NCBI RefSeq assembly: GCF_014235845.1
Contig: NZ_JACJUQ010000019.1
Span: 1 to 42,143 of the forward strand
DNA: 42,143 nt
Reading direction: 5' to 3'
Origin: Pontivivens nitratireducens
GTDB lineage: Bacteria; Pseudomonadota; Alphaproteobacteria; Rhodobacterales; Rhodobacteraceae
Of the stretch, positions 8,766 to 17,051 are shown in pieces (position 1 is the stretch's first letter; every line of letters begins with the position of its first letter). A program made the position numbers and the translations under genes. The notes under the pieces are model-generated. The model was not told the DNA's origin. It worked only from the letters and a program-made list of their open reading frames with translations, and did no database searches.

Positions 8766-10157
8766 ATGACCTTACGCTTCGAACAAATTCTCGCCGACGG
8801 CGTCGCTGAGTGCTCCTACCTGCTGGGTGACGACTCGTCTCACACCTGCGCCGTCGTAGACCCGCGCCCAGACGTGGAGATCTACCTCGAGACCGCCCGG
8901 CGCTTTGGCCTCGCCATCACCCATGTCTTCGAGACCCACATCCACGCTGACTTCTTGAGCGGTGCCCGCGAACTGGTGGCTCGCCTCGGCGGACAGGCCA
9001 AGCTCTATGTCAGCGCGGAAGGTGGCGCCGACTACGGCTTTGAGCACAAGGCGGTTCGGGACGGCGACGAGTTTTCCTTCGGGGGGATGCGAATGAAGGC
9101 GCGCTTCACGCCCGGCCATACCCCCGAGCACATGTCCTACCTGCTCTTCGACGGCGACAAGGAGACGCCATGGGGCGTGCTGTCGGGTGATGCCTTCTTC
9201 GTGGACTCGGTCGGCCGGCCCGATCTGATGGGCGACGACCAGACCGAGGAATTGACCGAGAAGCTGTTCCACACGGTCCGGGACGTTTTCATGGCACTGC
9301 CCGACGACGTCATCATCTATCCCTGCCACGGCGCTGGCTCCGCCTGTGGGCCCGACATCGGCGACCGCATGTCATCCACCATCGGCTACGAGCGTCGCTT
9401 CAACAGCTATGCCCAGATCACCGAGCTCGAGAAGTTCAAGGACGTGATGCAGTCCGACGCGCCGCCGGTGCCGACCCATTACCCGCGCCTGAAGAAGGTG
9501 AACGCGCAAGGTCCCGAGGTGCTGCGCAACCTGCCGCGGATCGAGCCGATGACGGTCGAGCGGTTTGCCGGGGCGAGGCAGGGCGGCGCGCAGATCCTCG
9601 ACGTGCGCGACATGATGGACTTCGGCGCCGGCCACGTGCCCGGCAGCATCAACATTGGCGCGCGCCCTGAATTGTCGGTCTGGGCAGGCTGGCTGCTCGA
9701 CCCGGAGCAGCCGATCTACCTCGTGTTGCATGAGGACACCGAACTGCCCGGCGTGCTGCGCCTGCTCTGGCGCACCGGCTTCACCGACTTCGGCGGCTAC
9801 CTCGCCGGTGGCATGGCCGCGTGGCGCGAGGCGGGACGCGAGTTCGCGCAGATCCCGCAGGTCTCGGTCCACGAGTTGAAGGACGCTGAGGGCGTCACGC
9901 CCCTGGATGTGCGCAAGCCTGATGAGTGGGAGGGCGGGCATATTCCCGGTGCCCGCCACGCCTTCCTTGGCAAGCTGCACGAGGAACTGTCCGATCTCGA
10001 CCGCGCCGCCCCCTACGCCACCTACTGCGCCAGCGGCTTCCGCGCTTCAATCGCCGCGAGCCTGCTCAAGAAGAATGGCTTCGACAATGTCCGCAACGTG
10101 CCGGGCAGCTGGAAGGCCTGGACCGCTGCTGGTTATGAAACGCAAAAAGCGAGATAA
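8766..10157 (+). CDS. persulfide dioxygenase-like MBL-fold protein fused to two rhodanese domains
   Basis: A 463-residue protein. The start is ATG 8766 behind a strong GGAGG, and the frame upstream is not needed. N-terminal metallo-beta-lactamase fold of the ETHE1/CstB type: H58-x-H60-x-D62 in ETHIHADFL, H118 in TPGHTPEH, D142 in LSGDAFF, and a CHGAGS motif. The residue after D62 is Phe instead of the His of dinuclear enzymes, as expected for mononuclear-iron persulfide dioxygenases. Two rhodanese domains follow: the first (about 270-360) has no Cys in its loop (VLHEDTELPG), and the second has the active-site loop CASGFR with Cys421. Expected role is oxidation of glutathione or protein persulfides to sulfite plus sulfur transfer. 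It leads the BigR-type sulfur cluster. Confidence 0.9.
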   Translation: MTLRFEQILADGVAECSYLLGDDSSHTCAVVDPRPDVEIYLETARRFGLAITHVFETHIHADFLSGARELVARLGGQAKLYVSAEGGADYGFEHKAVRDGDEFSFGGMRMKARFTPGHTPEHMSYLLFDGDKETPWGVLSGDAFFVDSVGRPDLMGDDQTEELTEKLFHTVRDVFMALPDDVIIYPCHGAGSACGPDIGDRMSSTIGYERRFNSYAQITELEKFKDVMQSDAPPVPTHYPRLKKVNAQGPEVLRNLPRIEPMTVERFAGARQGGAQILDVRDMMDFGAGHVPGSINIGARPELSVWAGWLLDPEQPIYLVLHEDTELPGVLRLLWRTGFTDFGGYLAGGMAAWREAGREFAQIPQVSVHELKDAEGVTPLDVRKPDEWEGGHIPGARHAFLGKLHEELSDLDRAAPYATYCASGFRASIAASLLKKNGFDNVRNVPGSWKAWTAAGYETQKAR

Positions 10158-10165
10158 GGACCATC

Positions 10166-10395
10166 ATGCAAGATACAGTGAAAATAAGCGACCGCTTCAC
10201 CGTCGCAAAATTCGCCCCTGAGGCCGATCAGTCAAGCAGGCGGCCGACGAAGGCTTTCGCCCTCTCATCAACATGCAGACAGACGATGAAGACAAGAAGC
10301 TGAATTTGGAACCCTCAGGAGGAAGGGCGCAGCCCGATCAGCGAAAGCAGACCAATGGCCCGCCGCCTTGCGTCACGCAGGTTCGGATAACAACC
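10166..10395 (+). pseudogene. DUF442 (BLH-type phosphatase/sulfurtransferase) gene with two frameshifts
   Basis: ATG at 10166, eight bases after the preceding stop and behind AAGGA, opens MQDTVKISDRFTVAKFAPEA. Homology then jumps frame at about 10231 (VKQAADEGFRPLINMQTDDE), consistent with loss of one G from an expected cag-gtc. It jumps back at about 10314 (QEEGR) through one extra base. After that the sequence degenerates to a TAA near 10393. Normal members are about 110-140 residues with a C-terminal Cys phosphatase loop, absent here. DUF442 proteins usually accompany bigR/blh operons, so this is a decayed member of the surrounding sulfur cluster. Confidence 0.7.
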
Positions 10396-10438
10396 GCGGC
10401 TTGCACCAGCATTTTGAAGGTTGGCCACGAAGGGCGCT

Positions 10439-10738
10439 TCAGCGCGCGCAATAGAGCCCATGCAGCGTCTTCAGCACCGCGGCGGTCTCAGTTCCTGCCA
10501 AGCGATAGTAGATCGTCTGAGCCTCACGCCTACCCTCGATCAGTCCGGCGTCCCTGAGGCGCTTGAGTTGTTGGGACATGGTGGGTTGCGCAACGCCGCA
10601 GGCTTGCGCGAGCTGTCCGACCGAGCGTTCACCCTCAACCAGACGGCACAGAATGCGCAGGCGAGCCTCTGACGCCAACATCTTCATCAACTCAGAGGCC
10701 CTCTTGATGTCGCCTTCGAGCAGGTCGTCGCCAGACAT
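10439..10738 (-). CDS. bigR: ArsR-family persulfide-sensing repressor (BigR/SqrR type)
   Basis: A 99-residue winged-helix ArsR-family protein. The recognition region is VAQPTMSQQLKRLRDAGLIEGRR in two parts, and the wing is REAQTIYYRLA. Two cysteines, Cys31 (RILCRL) and Cys97 (LYCAR), are 66 residues apart, the same separation as C41/C107 in SqrR, where they form a polysulfide bridge that releases DNA. Cys47 is a third. The gene is divergent from the YeeE-type transporter at 10836. A site matching the SqrR-type operator lies five bases upstream of its start, implying autoregulation and derepression of the sulfur genes by sulfide/persulfide. Usual homologues are slightly longer at the N terminus. 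Confidence 0.9.
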   Translation of the reverse strand: MSGDDLLEGDIKRASELMKMLASEARLRILCRLVEGERSVGQLAQACGVAQPTMSQQLKRLRDAGLIEGRREAQTIYYRLAGTETAAVLKTLHGLYCAR

Positions 10739-10742
10739 TTAC

Positions 10743-10758
10743 ATTCCTCTCATTGAAT
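10743..10758. promoter_or_regulatory. putative BigR/SqrR operator ATTC-N8-GAAT
   Basis: ATTC (10743-10746), eight bases, GAAT (10755-10758) exactly fits the operator form I recall for SqrR. It overlaps a GAATATTC palindrome (10755-10762), and an AT-rich segment with another ATATATTCG follows. It sits five bases upstream of bigR and about 78 bases upstream of the divergent transporter gene, where one bound repressor could control both directions. Confidence 0.7.
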
Positions 10759-10835
10759 ATTCGAAAGAGGATATATATTCGGGGGTAGGCAACATCAAGC
10801 GCGCACGACCCGGCGCGCTGTCACGGAGGCGAGAG

Positions 10836-11264
10836 ATGGAGACTGCATTCACACCCTGGCTGTCGCTGGGCGGCGGCATGATGATCGGCGCATCAGCCGT
10901 GCTGCTGATGGCCACGAACGGACGTATTGCCGGGATCAGTGGCTTGACCTCACGCATCTTCGCGAGAAGCACCGATGGAGAGGCACGGAGTGTCTCGGCC
11001 CTGTTCGTGCTGGGTCTGCTGCTGGCAGCGCCGCTGTGGTTGCTGCTCTCGGGCGAGTGGCCACAGCAATGGGTGCCTTCCAGCCCGGTCCTGATGGCCG
11101 CTGCCGGCCTTCTGGTCGGCTTCGGAGCTGTTTTCGGCAGCGGCTGCACATCGGGTCATGGGGTCTGCGGTATCTCGCGCGGTTCGGCCCGGTCCATCGT
11201 CGCGACAATCGTATTCATGTCGGCGGCGATTGCGACCGTCCTCGTCACCCGCCACCTGATCTGA
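10836..11264 (+). CDS. YeeE/YedE-family (PmpA-like) sulfur-compound transporter half
   Basis: 142 residues from ATG 10836, with GGAGG about six bases upstream. Four hydrophobic segments (about 8-28, 52-75, 85-105, 117-137) and the conserved motif VFGSGCTSGHGVCGISR, whose cysteines define the YeeE/YedE/PmpAB family that moves thiosulfate or other reduced sulfur species across the inner membrane. It is paired with a second half at 11275, ten bases downstream; together they make one two-subunit carrier. It lies behind the BigR-type operator. Confidence 0.85.
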   Translation: METAFTPWLSLGGGMMIGASAVLLMATNGRIAGISGLTSRIFARSTDGEARSVSALFVLGLLLAAPLWLLLSGEWPQQWVPSSPVLMAAAGLLVGFGAVFGSGCTSGHGVCGISRGSARSIVATIVFMSAAIATVLVTRHLI

Positions 11265-11274
11265 GGTCTGATCA

Positions 11275-11715
11275 ATGAAACAGATATTCGCGTTGCTTTC
11301 CGGTCTGATTTTCGGTCTTGGCCTGATCATCTCGGGGATGGCCAACCCGGCGAAGGTGCTGAATTTTCTTGACCTCTTCGGCAGCTGGGACCCCAGCCTT
11401 GCCTTCGTCATGGGCGGCGGCATCCTGGTCACGGCACCGGGTTACGCCTGGCTCACCCGAGCACGCAGCCGGCCCTTCTTCGACAGCAAGTTCCGCATCC
11501 CGCAGAAAAGCGATCTCGAGCCGAAACTGATCCTGGGCGCGGCCATTTTCGGCACCGGCTGGGGCCTCGGGGGCTTCTGCCCCGGCCCGGCCCTGACCGC
11601 GCTGCCCATTGCCGCCACCGGTACGCTGATCTTCGTGCCCTTCATGCTGATTGGCATGTGGGCCGCCCGTCACGCCCCCGACAAACCATTCGCATTGAAA
11701 GGAGCTACGCAGTGA
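11275..11715 (+). CDS. DUF6691/YeeE-family (PmpB-like) transporter half
   Basis: 146 residues, mostly membrane-embedded: GLIFGLGLIISGMANPAKVL at the N terminus and GWGLGGFCPGPALTALPIA later. These are the two conserved glycine/cysteine motifs of the PmpB partner. It follows the first half after ten bases, and its stop overlaps the GTG start of the next gene (GTGA), so the three are translationally coupled. Expected to act with the upstream protein in uptake or efflux of sulfide-derived species. Confidence 0.85.
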   Translation: MKQIFALLSGLIFGLGLIISGMANPAKVLNFLDLFGSWDPSLAFVMGGGILVTAPGYAWLTRARSRPFFDSKFRIPQKSDLEPKLILGAAIFGTGWGLGGFCPGPALTALPIAATGTLIFVPFMLIGMWAARHAPDKPFALKGATQ

Positions 11716-12629
11716 GTGACCCATTGAAATCCCGCGTGGTCCGCCATTCGCCCTCGACCGAAAAGGGCAGCCCCGATGTTTGGGGAATCTACGAGCCCGA
11801 CACAGGCTCCATCCAGTATATCTGCGCCGATCCGGCCACGAAGAAGGCGGCGCTCATCGACGTGGTATGGAACTTCGATCACCGGAACTACCGCTTCTCG
11901 ACCGAAAGCATGGACCAGGTGCTCGATCTTGTTCGGGACAACGGGCTGGAGGTGCAGTGGGTTCTCGACACGCATCCCCATGCCGACCACGTCATGGCCT
12001 CGGCCCATCTGAAGGAGCGGACAGGCGCCCCCAATGCCATTGGTGCGCTGGTGCCGGAGATCGCGCAGATCTGGGCCGATCTCTACAACCTGCCTGAGGC
12101 CTTCGACCCGAATCGCGACTTCGATCACCTCTTCGAGGAAGGCGAGACCTTCAGGATCGGAGAACTCGATGTGAAGGTCATGCTCTCGCCCGGTCACACG
12201 CTGGGCTCGATCACCTACCTCTGCGGGGATGCGGCCTTCGTGCACGACACGTTGATGCAGCCTGACATCGGCACCTCGCGCTCCGACTTCCCGGGCGGCA
12301 AGACGGCCGAACTGTGGGATTCGATTCAGGACATCCTGGCGCTGCCCGGTAACACGCGGCTCTTCGTCGGTCACGATTACGGCGGACCGGACCGGGACGA
12401 GCCGATGTGGGAGGCGACGGTCGCCGAACACAAGGCGCACAACAAGCACGTCAGGGACGGCAGGGACCGCGACGAATATATCAAGCTGCGGCAGGATCGG
12501 GATGCGACGCTGCCGCTGCCGAATCGCATCCTCGCGGCGCTTCAGGTCAACCTGCGCGGTGGGCGACTGCCGCCGGCGGAGGATGATGGCCACCAATACC
12601 TGAAGCTGCCGGTCAATCGTTTCGACTGA
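11712..12629 (+). CDS. blh: MBL-fold hydrolase, Blh/persulfide-dioxygenase-like
   Basis: 305 residues, starting at GTG 11712, which overlaps the previous stop and has GGAG about eight bases upstream. Metallo-beta-lactamase motif H88-P-H90-A-D92-H93 in DTHPHADHVMAS, then SPGHTLGSITYL, HDTLMQPDIGTSRSDFPGG and VGHDYGG. The pattern matches the Blh/SdoA-type proteins that sit in bigR operons and act in H2S/persulfide oxidation. Unlike the protein at 8766, it keeps the full HxHxDH motif and has no rhodanese domain. It is the last gene before a hairpin at 12636. Confidence 0.85.
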   Translation: MSDPLKSRVVRHSPSTEKGSPDVWGIYEPDTGSIQYICADPATKKAALIDVVWNFDHRNYRFSTESMDQVLDLVRDNGLEVQWVLDTHPHADHVMASAHLKERTGAPNAIGALVPEIAQIWADLYNLPEAFDPNRDFDHLFEEGETFRIGELDVKVMLSPGHTLGSITYLCGDAAFVHDTLMQPDIGTSRSDFPGGKTAELWDSIQDILALPGNTRLFVGHDYGGPDRDEPMWEATVAEHKAHNKHVRDGRDRDEYIKLRQDRDATLPLPNRILAALQVNLRGGRLPPAEDDGHQYLKLPVNRFD

Positions 12630-12635
12630 GCCTTT

Positions 12636-12659
12636 GCGGGCGGCCTTCCGACCGCCCGC
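12636..12659 (+). terminator. GC-rich hairpin after the bigR-controlled operon
   Basis: A perfect 8-bp stem GCGGGCGG/CCGCCCGC with an 8-base loop starts seven bases after the blh stop. There is no T-run, so it may be an imperfect terminator or an mRNA-stabilising hairpin. It touches the first possible start of the SulP gene. Confidence 0.55.
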
Positions 12660-12671
12660 ATGTCCTTCACC

Positions 12672-14426
12672 ATGACCGGACCCAAAGCAATGTCGCTGTC
12701 GCGCTACTTTCCGATCCTCGACTGGGGGCGCCGCTACGACCACACTGCCTTCACCGGTGATGCCGTCGCGGCGGTGATCGTCACGATCATGCTGATCCCG
12801 CAATCGCTGGCCTATGCGTTGCTGGCAGGGATGCCGCCTGAGGCGGGGATCTATGCCTCGATCGCGCCAATTATCCTATACGCGATCTTCGGCACTTCGC
12901 GCGCGCTGGCGGTCGGGCCGGTGGCGGTGGTTTCGCTGATGACGGCGGCAGCGGTGGGCAACATCGCCGAAAGCGGGACAGCCGGCTACGTGGCCGCGGC
13001 GCTGACACTGGCGTTCCTGTCGGGTGCGATGCTTCTGGCGCTGGGACTGTTCCGTCTGGGCTTTCTGGCCAATTTCCTGTCGCACCCGGTGATTGCCGGT
13101 TTCATCACCGCCAGCGGTATCCTGATTGCCGCCAGCCAGTTGCGGCACATCCTCGGCATCGAGGCCGAGGGCCATACGCTGATCGAGATCCTGACAAGCC
13201 TCTGGGCGCATCTGGGCGAGATCAACCTGATGACCGTTGCCCTCGGCGTCTCGGCGACTGCTTTCCTGTTCTGGGTGCGCGGCGGTCTCAAGCCATTGTT
13301 GCGGCGGTTCGGCCTCGGGCCGCGCATGGCGGATATCGGCGCCAGAACCGGTCCCGTCCTGGCCATCGTAGCCACAACGCTGGCGGTCTGGGCCTTCGAT
13401 CTGGGCGCGTGGGGCGTTGCGATCGTGGGGGAGGTGCCGCAAAGTCTGCCGCCGCTGACCTTGCCGTCCTTCTCGCCGGAACTCATCTCGCAGCTGGTGG
13501 TGCCCGCGCTGCTGATTTCGATCATCGGGTTCGTGGAATCGATTTCGGTCGCCCAGACGCTGGCCGCCAATAAACGTCAGCGCATCGACCCGAACCAGGA
13601 ACTGACCGGCCTTGGCGCCGCCAACCTCGCCGCCGCCTTCACCGGAGGTTTCCCGGTCACAGGCGGCTTCTCTCGATCTGTCGTCAACTACGACGCCGGC
13701 GCCGAGACCCCGGCGGCGGGGGTGTTCACCGCCCTTGGGCTTGCGTTGGCGGCCCTCTTCCTCACGCCTCTGATCCACTACCTGCCCAAGGCAACGCTCG
13801 CCGCCACCATCATCGTCGCCGTTCTGAGCCTCGTCGACCTGTCGATCCTGAAGCGTGCCTGGGACTTCAGCCGCGCTGACTTCGCCGCCGTATCGGTCAC
13901 GATCCTGCTGACACTGATCGCCGGGGTCGAAACGGGCGTGACCGCGGGTGTCGTCACCTCGATCCTTGTGCACCTGTACAAGACCTCGCGCCCGCACATG
14001 GCCGTCGTCGGGCGCGTGCCGGGCACCGAGCATTTCCGCAACGTGCTGCGCCATGAGGTCGAGACCCAGCCGCATGTGCTGTCGCTGCGGGTGGACGAGA
14101 GCCTCTATTTCCCAAACGCGCGCTACCTGGAGGACCAACTGGCCACCTTTGCCGCCGACAAGCCGGAGCTGACGGATGTGGTCCTGGTGTTCGCCGCGGT
14201 CAACGAGGTGGACCTTTCAGCGCTGGAATCGCTGGAGGCGATCAACGCGCGACTGCGGGAAGCCGGCATCCGCCTGCACCTGAGCGAGGTCAAGGGGCCG
14301 GTGATGGATCGCCTCAAGCGCAGCCATCTGTTGGATGAGCTGACCGGGAAAATTTTTCTGAGTCAGCACGAGGCCGCGCGGGAGCTCGACGCGGAACGAA
14401 AACCAGCCACCGCTCCTTCGGATTGA
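12672..14426 (+). CDS. SulP-family anion (sulfate) transporter with STAS domain
   Basis: About 584 residues. SulP signature region VAAVIVTIMLIPQSLAYALL, then GMPPEAGIYASIAPIILYAI; about ten to twelve further membrane segments to residue about 430; then a cytoplasmic STAS domain (HVLSLRVDESLYFPNARYLE, VVLVFAAVNEVDLSALESL). The Ser/Thr usually at the STAS phosphorylation-type position is within EVDLSALE. The start is uncertain: ATG 12660 lies on the hairpin flank, 12672 and 12690 are alternatives, and none has a clear ribosome binding site. Its position after the sulfide-oxidation genes suggests export or uptake of sulfate/sulfite produced by persulfide oxidation. Confidence 0.9.
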   Translation: MTGPKAMSLSRYFPILDWGRRYDHTAFTGDAVAAVIVTIMLIPQSLAYALLAGMPPEAGIYASIAPIILYAIFGTSRALAVGPVAVVSLMTAAAVGNIAESGTAGYVAAALTLAFLSGAMLLALGLFRLGFLANFLSHPVIAGFITASGILIAASQLRHILGIEAEGHTLIEILTSLWAHLGEINLMTVALGVSATAFLFWVRGGLKPLLRRFGLGPRMADIGARTGPVLAIVATTLAVWAFDLGAWGVAIVGEVPQSLPPLTLPSFSPELISQLVVPALLISIIGFVESISVAQTLAANKRQRIDPNQELTGLGAANLAAAFTGGFPVTGGFSRSVVNYDAGAETPAAGVFTALGLALAALFLTPLIHYLPKATLAATIIVAVLSLVDLSILKRAWDFSRADFAAVSVTILLTLIAGVETGVTAGVVTSILVHLYKTSRPHMAVVGRVPGTEHFRNVLRHEVETQPHVLSLRVDESLYFPNARYLEDQLATFAADKPELTDVVLVFAAVNEVDLSALESLEAINARLREAGIRLHLSEVKGPVMDRLKRSHLLDELTGKIFLSQHEAARELDAERKPATAPSD

Positions 14427-14607
14427 TAGAAGGCCCCGTGCCCCGTTTGTGCTTCATGGCTCTTTCTCCTTCGGCCATTCAGAAGTGAAAAATTCCAGTT
14501 CGCAACGGCCCGGTTCCTCGGAAAGGTCAACCTTCAGATAGCCGGAACAGGGCGCGATCAGGCGTCACCTTGACGGCTTCGGCCGAGAATGGAGAGATTT
14601 GGTTGCG

Positions 14608-15588
14608 CTATTTCGCCTCGAGCGCAGCGAGGTCGAGGTCGATCATCGCAGTCATTCCCGAGGTGTGAAACTGCCGACTGATCGTGCCACCCAGCGAGGC
14701 TGTGACCACGCTGTCGCACATCTGCGTGCCGAAGCCCTCTCCATGAACAGTATGGGGATCAATGCAGCAACGTTCTTGCCACTTGATCAGGAACCTGCCG
14801 GCTTGACGGCGTGCCGTGATCAAAAGACTGCTATCGCTTTGCCCAAGCGCACCATACTTCGCTGCATTGGTGCAGAACTCGTAGACCACAAGCGCCATGG
14901 GTGTGACAGCATCTGAAGCGATATTCAGATCTTCAACATCCAGTTCAATGAGATGGTCGCCGCCGAAAGGCTCGACGACCGAGGCGATGAGTGCACGCAA
15001 CGATGTGGTGCCTATGGCTTCCTTCTCCGGATCAGCCACGGCGAGCCTGTGAGCATCGGAAAGCGCCGTCAGACGTTGCCTCATCAAAGCCGCGAGTTCG
15101 CTGGCCGTCTCCATCTGGCGGGCATTGACAGTTATCAGGCTTGCAGCCACCGCAAAGCAGTTGCCAACCCGGTGGCGCATCTCCGCCAAGAGCAAATTCT
15201 GCCGCTCGGCCGCCTCTATTCGCTGCGTGATGTCCCGCGCGATTTTCGAAGCGCCAATGACCTCACCTGAGGCATTCTTTACTGGCGAGATCGTCAAGGA
15301 GATGGGCACGAGCTTTCCCTCCTTGTGCCTCCTCAGCGTTTCGAAGTGTTCGATGCGTTCACCACGACGCAGCCGCGAGATGATATCCACCTCTTCGTGG
15401 TGCCGTTCCTCCGGGATGAGCATGAGGATCGACTGTCCGACGGCCTCCTCTGCGGTAAAACCAAAAAGCCGTTCGGCACTGCGGTTCCAGGTCTGGATGA
15501 TGCCCTGAAGATTCTTGGTGATTATCGCGTCATCGGAGCTTTCGACGATTGCCGCGAGATACCGCTGCAGGTTTTCCGAGGAGTTCAT
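14608..15588 (-). CDS. PAS-domain HWE sensor histidine kinase
   Basis: 326 residues without membrane segments. PAS domain at about 5-125 (SSDDAIITKNLQGIIQTWN, RLFGFTAEEAVGQSILMLIP, and the PAC-like KIARDITQR). Then the HWE kinase core: His139 in AEMRHRVGNCFAVAASLI, the N box EFCTNAAKYGAL, and the family's WxE in LIKWQERC. The G-box region (GEGFGTQMCDSVVTASLGG) is degenerate, as usual in HWE kinases. HWE kinases often act in light/redox signalling or the general stress response, usually through a separate single-domain regulator, and none is encoded nearby. Confidence 0.85.
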   Translation of the reverse strand: MNSSENLQRYLAAIVESSDDAIITKNLQGIIQTWNRSAERLFGFTAEEAVGQSILMLIPEERHHEEVDIISRLRRGERIEHFETLRRHKEGKLVPISLTISPVKNASGEVIGASKIARDITQRIEAAERQNLLLAEMRHRVGNCFAVAASLITVNARQMETASELAALMRQRLTALSDAHRLAVADPEKEAIGTTSLRALIASVVEPFGGDHLIELDVEDLNIASDAVTPMALVVYEFCTNAAKYGALGQSDSSLLITARRQAGRFLIKWQERCCIDPHTVHGEGFGTQMCDSVVTASLGGTISRQFHTSGMTAMIDLDLAALEAK

Positions 15589-15986
15589 ATCCGACTACCC
15601 TGTTTGTGGCGCCGCGCAGCCGAGAAGGCGGTGGACCCTTGATCGATTTTCACCAGACAGCCGGTGATCTCAAAGATGAGATAATTGCTGTCAGAAATGG
15701 ATAGTAAAGCAGTTTTTCGGGATGAACCACGTTGTCCGGGATCGGGGCTGGAATAGCGCGCCCAGCATTTCGGGGCTGCAGGGCTCACCGGGGATCGGCA
15801 AGCCTTTCTGGACTCGTCGGGTGCCGCCTCGCCTTGCATTCCGGTGGACGTGCGGTTGCATGCAGGTGCAAGGGAGGCACACCGCCCATGCCATCAACGC
15901 GCAAGGTTTCTCGCTTCGAGGGCACCGACGCCCGCGCGTGTCGGAGATGCTGCGGCATCAAGCGAGGCGACCGGGTGCGCCTTCAT
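15589..15986. other. 398-bp intergenic region, nothing definite
   Basis: It contains short open frames on both strands, but none has a ribosome binding site or recognisable family. The AT-rich part at 15660-15720 directly upstream of the PAS-HWE kinase is the likely promoter for that gene. I found no tRNA, IS end or strong hairpin. Confidence 0.5.
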
Positions 15987-17045
15987 TTATTCTGAGCCCT
16001 CAACTCGCTGCCCGCTTTGCGGGTGAAAGAAGTGCAGGTTATCCTGATCGACGCTGAACCGAATCGTTTCACCGGAAACGGCATGATGCACCCCGGGCAG
16101 GCTGATGGTGAATGCCTCCTTGCTGCCTGCAATACGCCCGTGCAGCAGCGTATTCGCGCCCAGAGGTTCGCCCATCTGAACCGTCATCGACAGCGGCCCA
16201 TTTGGATCGGCGACCACGTGTTCGGGTCGGATACCGACTGTGACGTTGCCCATAGCCTTCATATGGGTTGGTACGATTGTATCGACGATGGAAAGGCCTT
16301 CGTCCGTCAGCTTGCCATTGAGAACATTCATTGACGGGCTGCCGATGAACTGCGCCGCGAAAAGGGTTTGCGGGCGTTCGTAAACCTCCAGTGGCGTGCC
16401 GATCTGTTCGGCGCGACCTGCGTTCATGACGATCATCCGGTCCGCCATTGTCATGGCCTCGACCTGATCATGCGTGACATAGAGTGACGTGATGCCAAGG
16501 CGGCTCTGCAAATCGCGGATTTCAAGACGCATCTGTACGCGCAGCTTTGCATCCAGGTTCGAAAGCGGCTCATCAAACAGGAACACCGCCGGTTCACGCA
16601 CGATGGCCCGCCCCATGGCGACACGCTGGCGCTGGCCGCCAGATAAATCACGGGGGCGTCGATCAAGGTAATCGGTCAGCTGCAAAAGTGTTGCTGCGGC
16701 CTCGACCTTTTGAACGATCTCGGCCTTCGGCAATTTCGCAATCTTCAGCCCGTATCCCATATTTTCGCGCACGGACATATGCGGATAAAGCGCATAATTC
16801 TGAAACACCATCGCGATGTCGCGATCCATTGGTTCGAGCTCATTGACGCGCTTGCCGCCAATCCTGATCTCCCCCTCAGACACGCTTTCCAGCCCTGCCA
16901 CCATGCGCAAAAGCGTGGATTTTCCGCAGCCGGACGGGCCGACGATGACGATGAACTCACCGTCCTCAATCGCCGTGCTGACACCATGGATAACCTGGGT
17001 GCTGCCAAAGCGTTTCTTGATATCGAGGAGCTCTACAGTTGCCAT
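15987..17045 (-). CDS. ugpC: sn-glycerol-3-phosphate ABC transporter ATP-binding protein
   Basis: 352 residues of the MalK/UgpC type: Walker A GPSGCGKSTLLRMVAG, Q-loop FQNYALYPHMSV, signature LSGGQRQRVAMGRA, Walker B VFLFDEPLSNLDAKLR, switch His in YVTHDQVEAMTMADR. The C-terminal OB-like regulatory domain includes VGIRPEH. It energises the UgpAE permease from the cytoplasmic side. Last gene of the ugpBAEC-type operon, six bases after ugpE. Confidence 0.93.
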   Translation of the reverse strand: MATVELLDIKKRFGSTQVIHGVSTAIEDGEFIVIVGPSGCGKSTLLRMVAGLESVSEGEIRIGGKRVNELEPMDRDIAMVFQNYALYPHMSVRENMGYGLKIAKLPKAEIVQKVEAAATLLQLTDYLDRRPRDLSGGQRQRVAMGRAIVREPAVFLFDEPLSNLDAKLRVQMRLEIRDLQSRLGITSLYVTHDQVEAMTMADRMIVMNAGRAEQIGTPLEVYERPQTLFAAQFIGSPSMNVLNGKLTDEGLSIVDTIVPTHMKAMGNVTVGIRPEHVVADPNGPLSMTVQMGEPLGANTLLHGRIAGSKEAFTISLPGVHHAVSGETIRFSVDQDNLHFFHPQSGQRVEGSE

Positions 17046-17051
17046 GGTTGC

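Noticed and set aside
14454-14570. Minus-strand peptide reading CSGYLKVDLSEEPGRCELEF and ending PKEKEP near the SulP 3' end
   Set aside because: It looks protein-like, but it has no start codon or ribosome binding site, is bounded upstream by a stop in frame, and matches no family I know; at most a remnant.
15691-15897. Open frames on both strands in the kinase-ugpC gap
   Set aside because: No ribosome binding site, no recognisable motif, and composition like non-coding GC-rich DNA.
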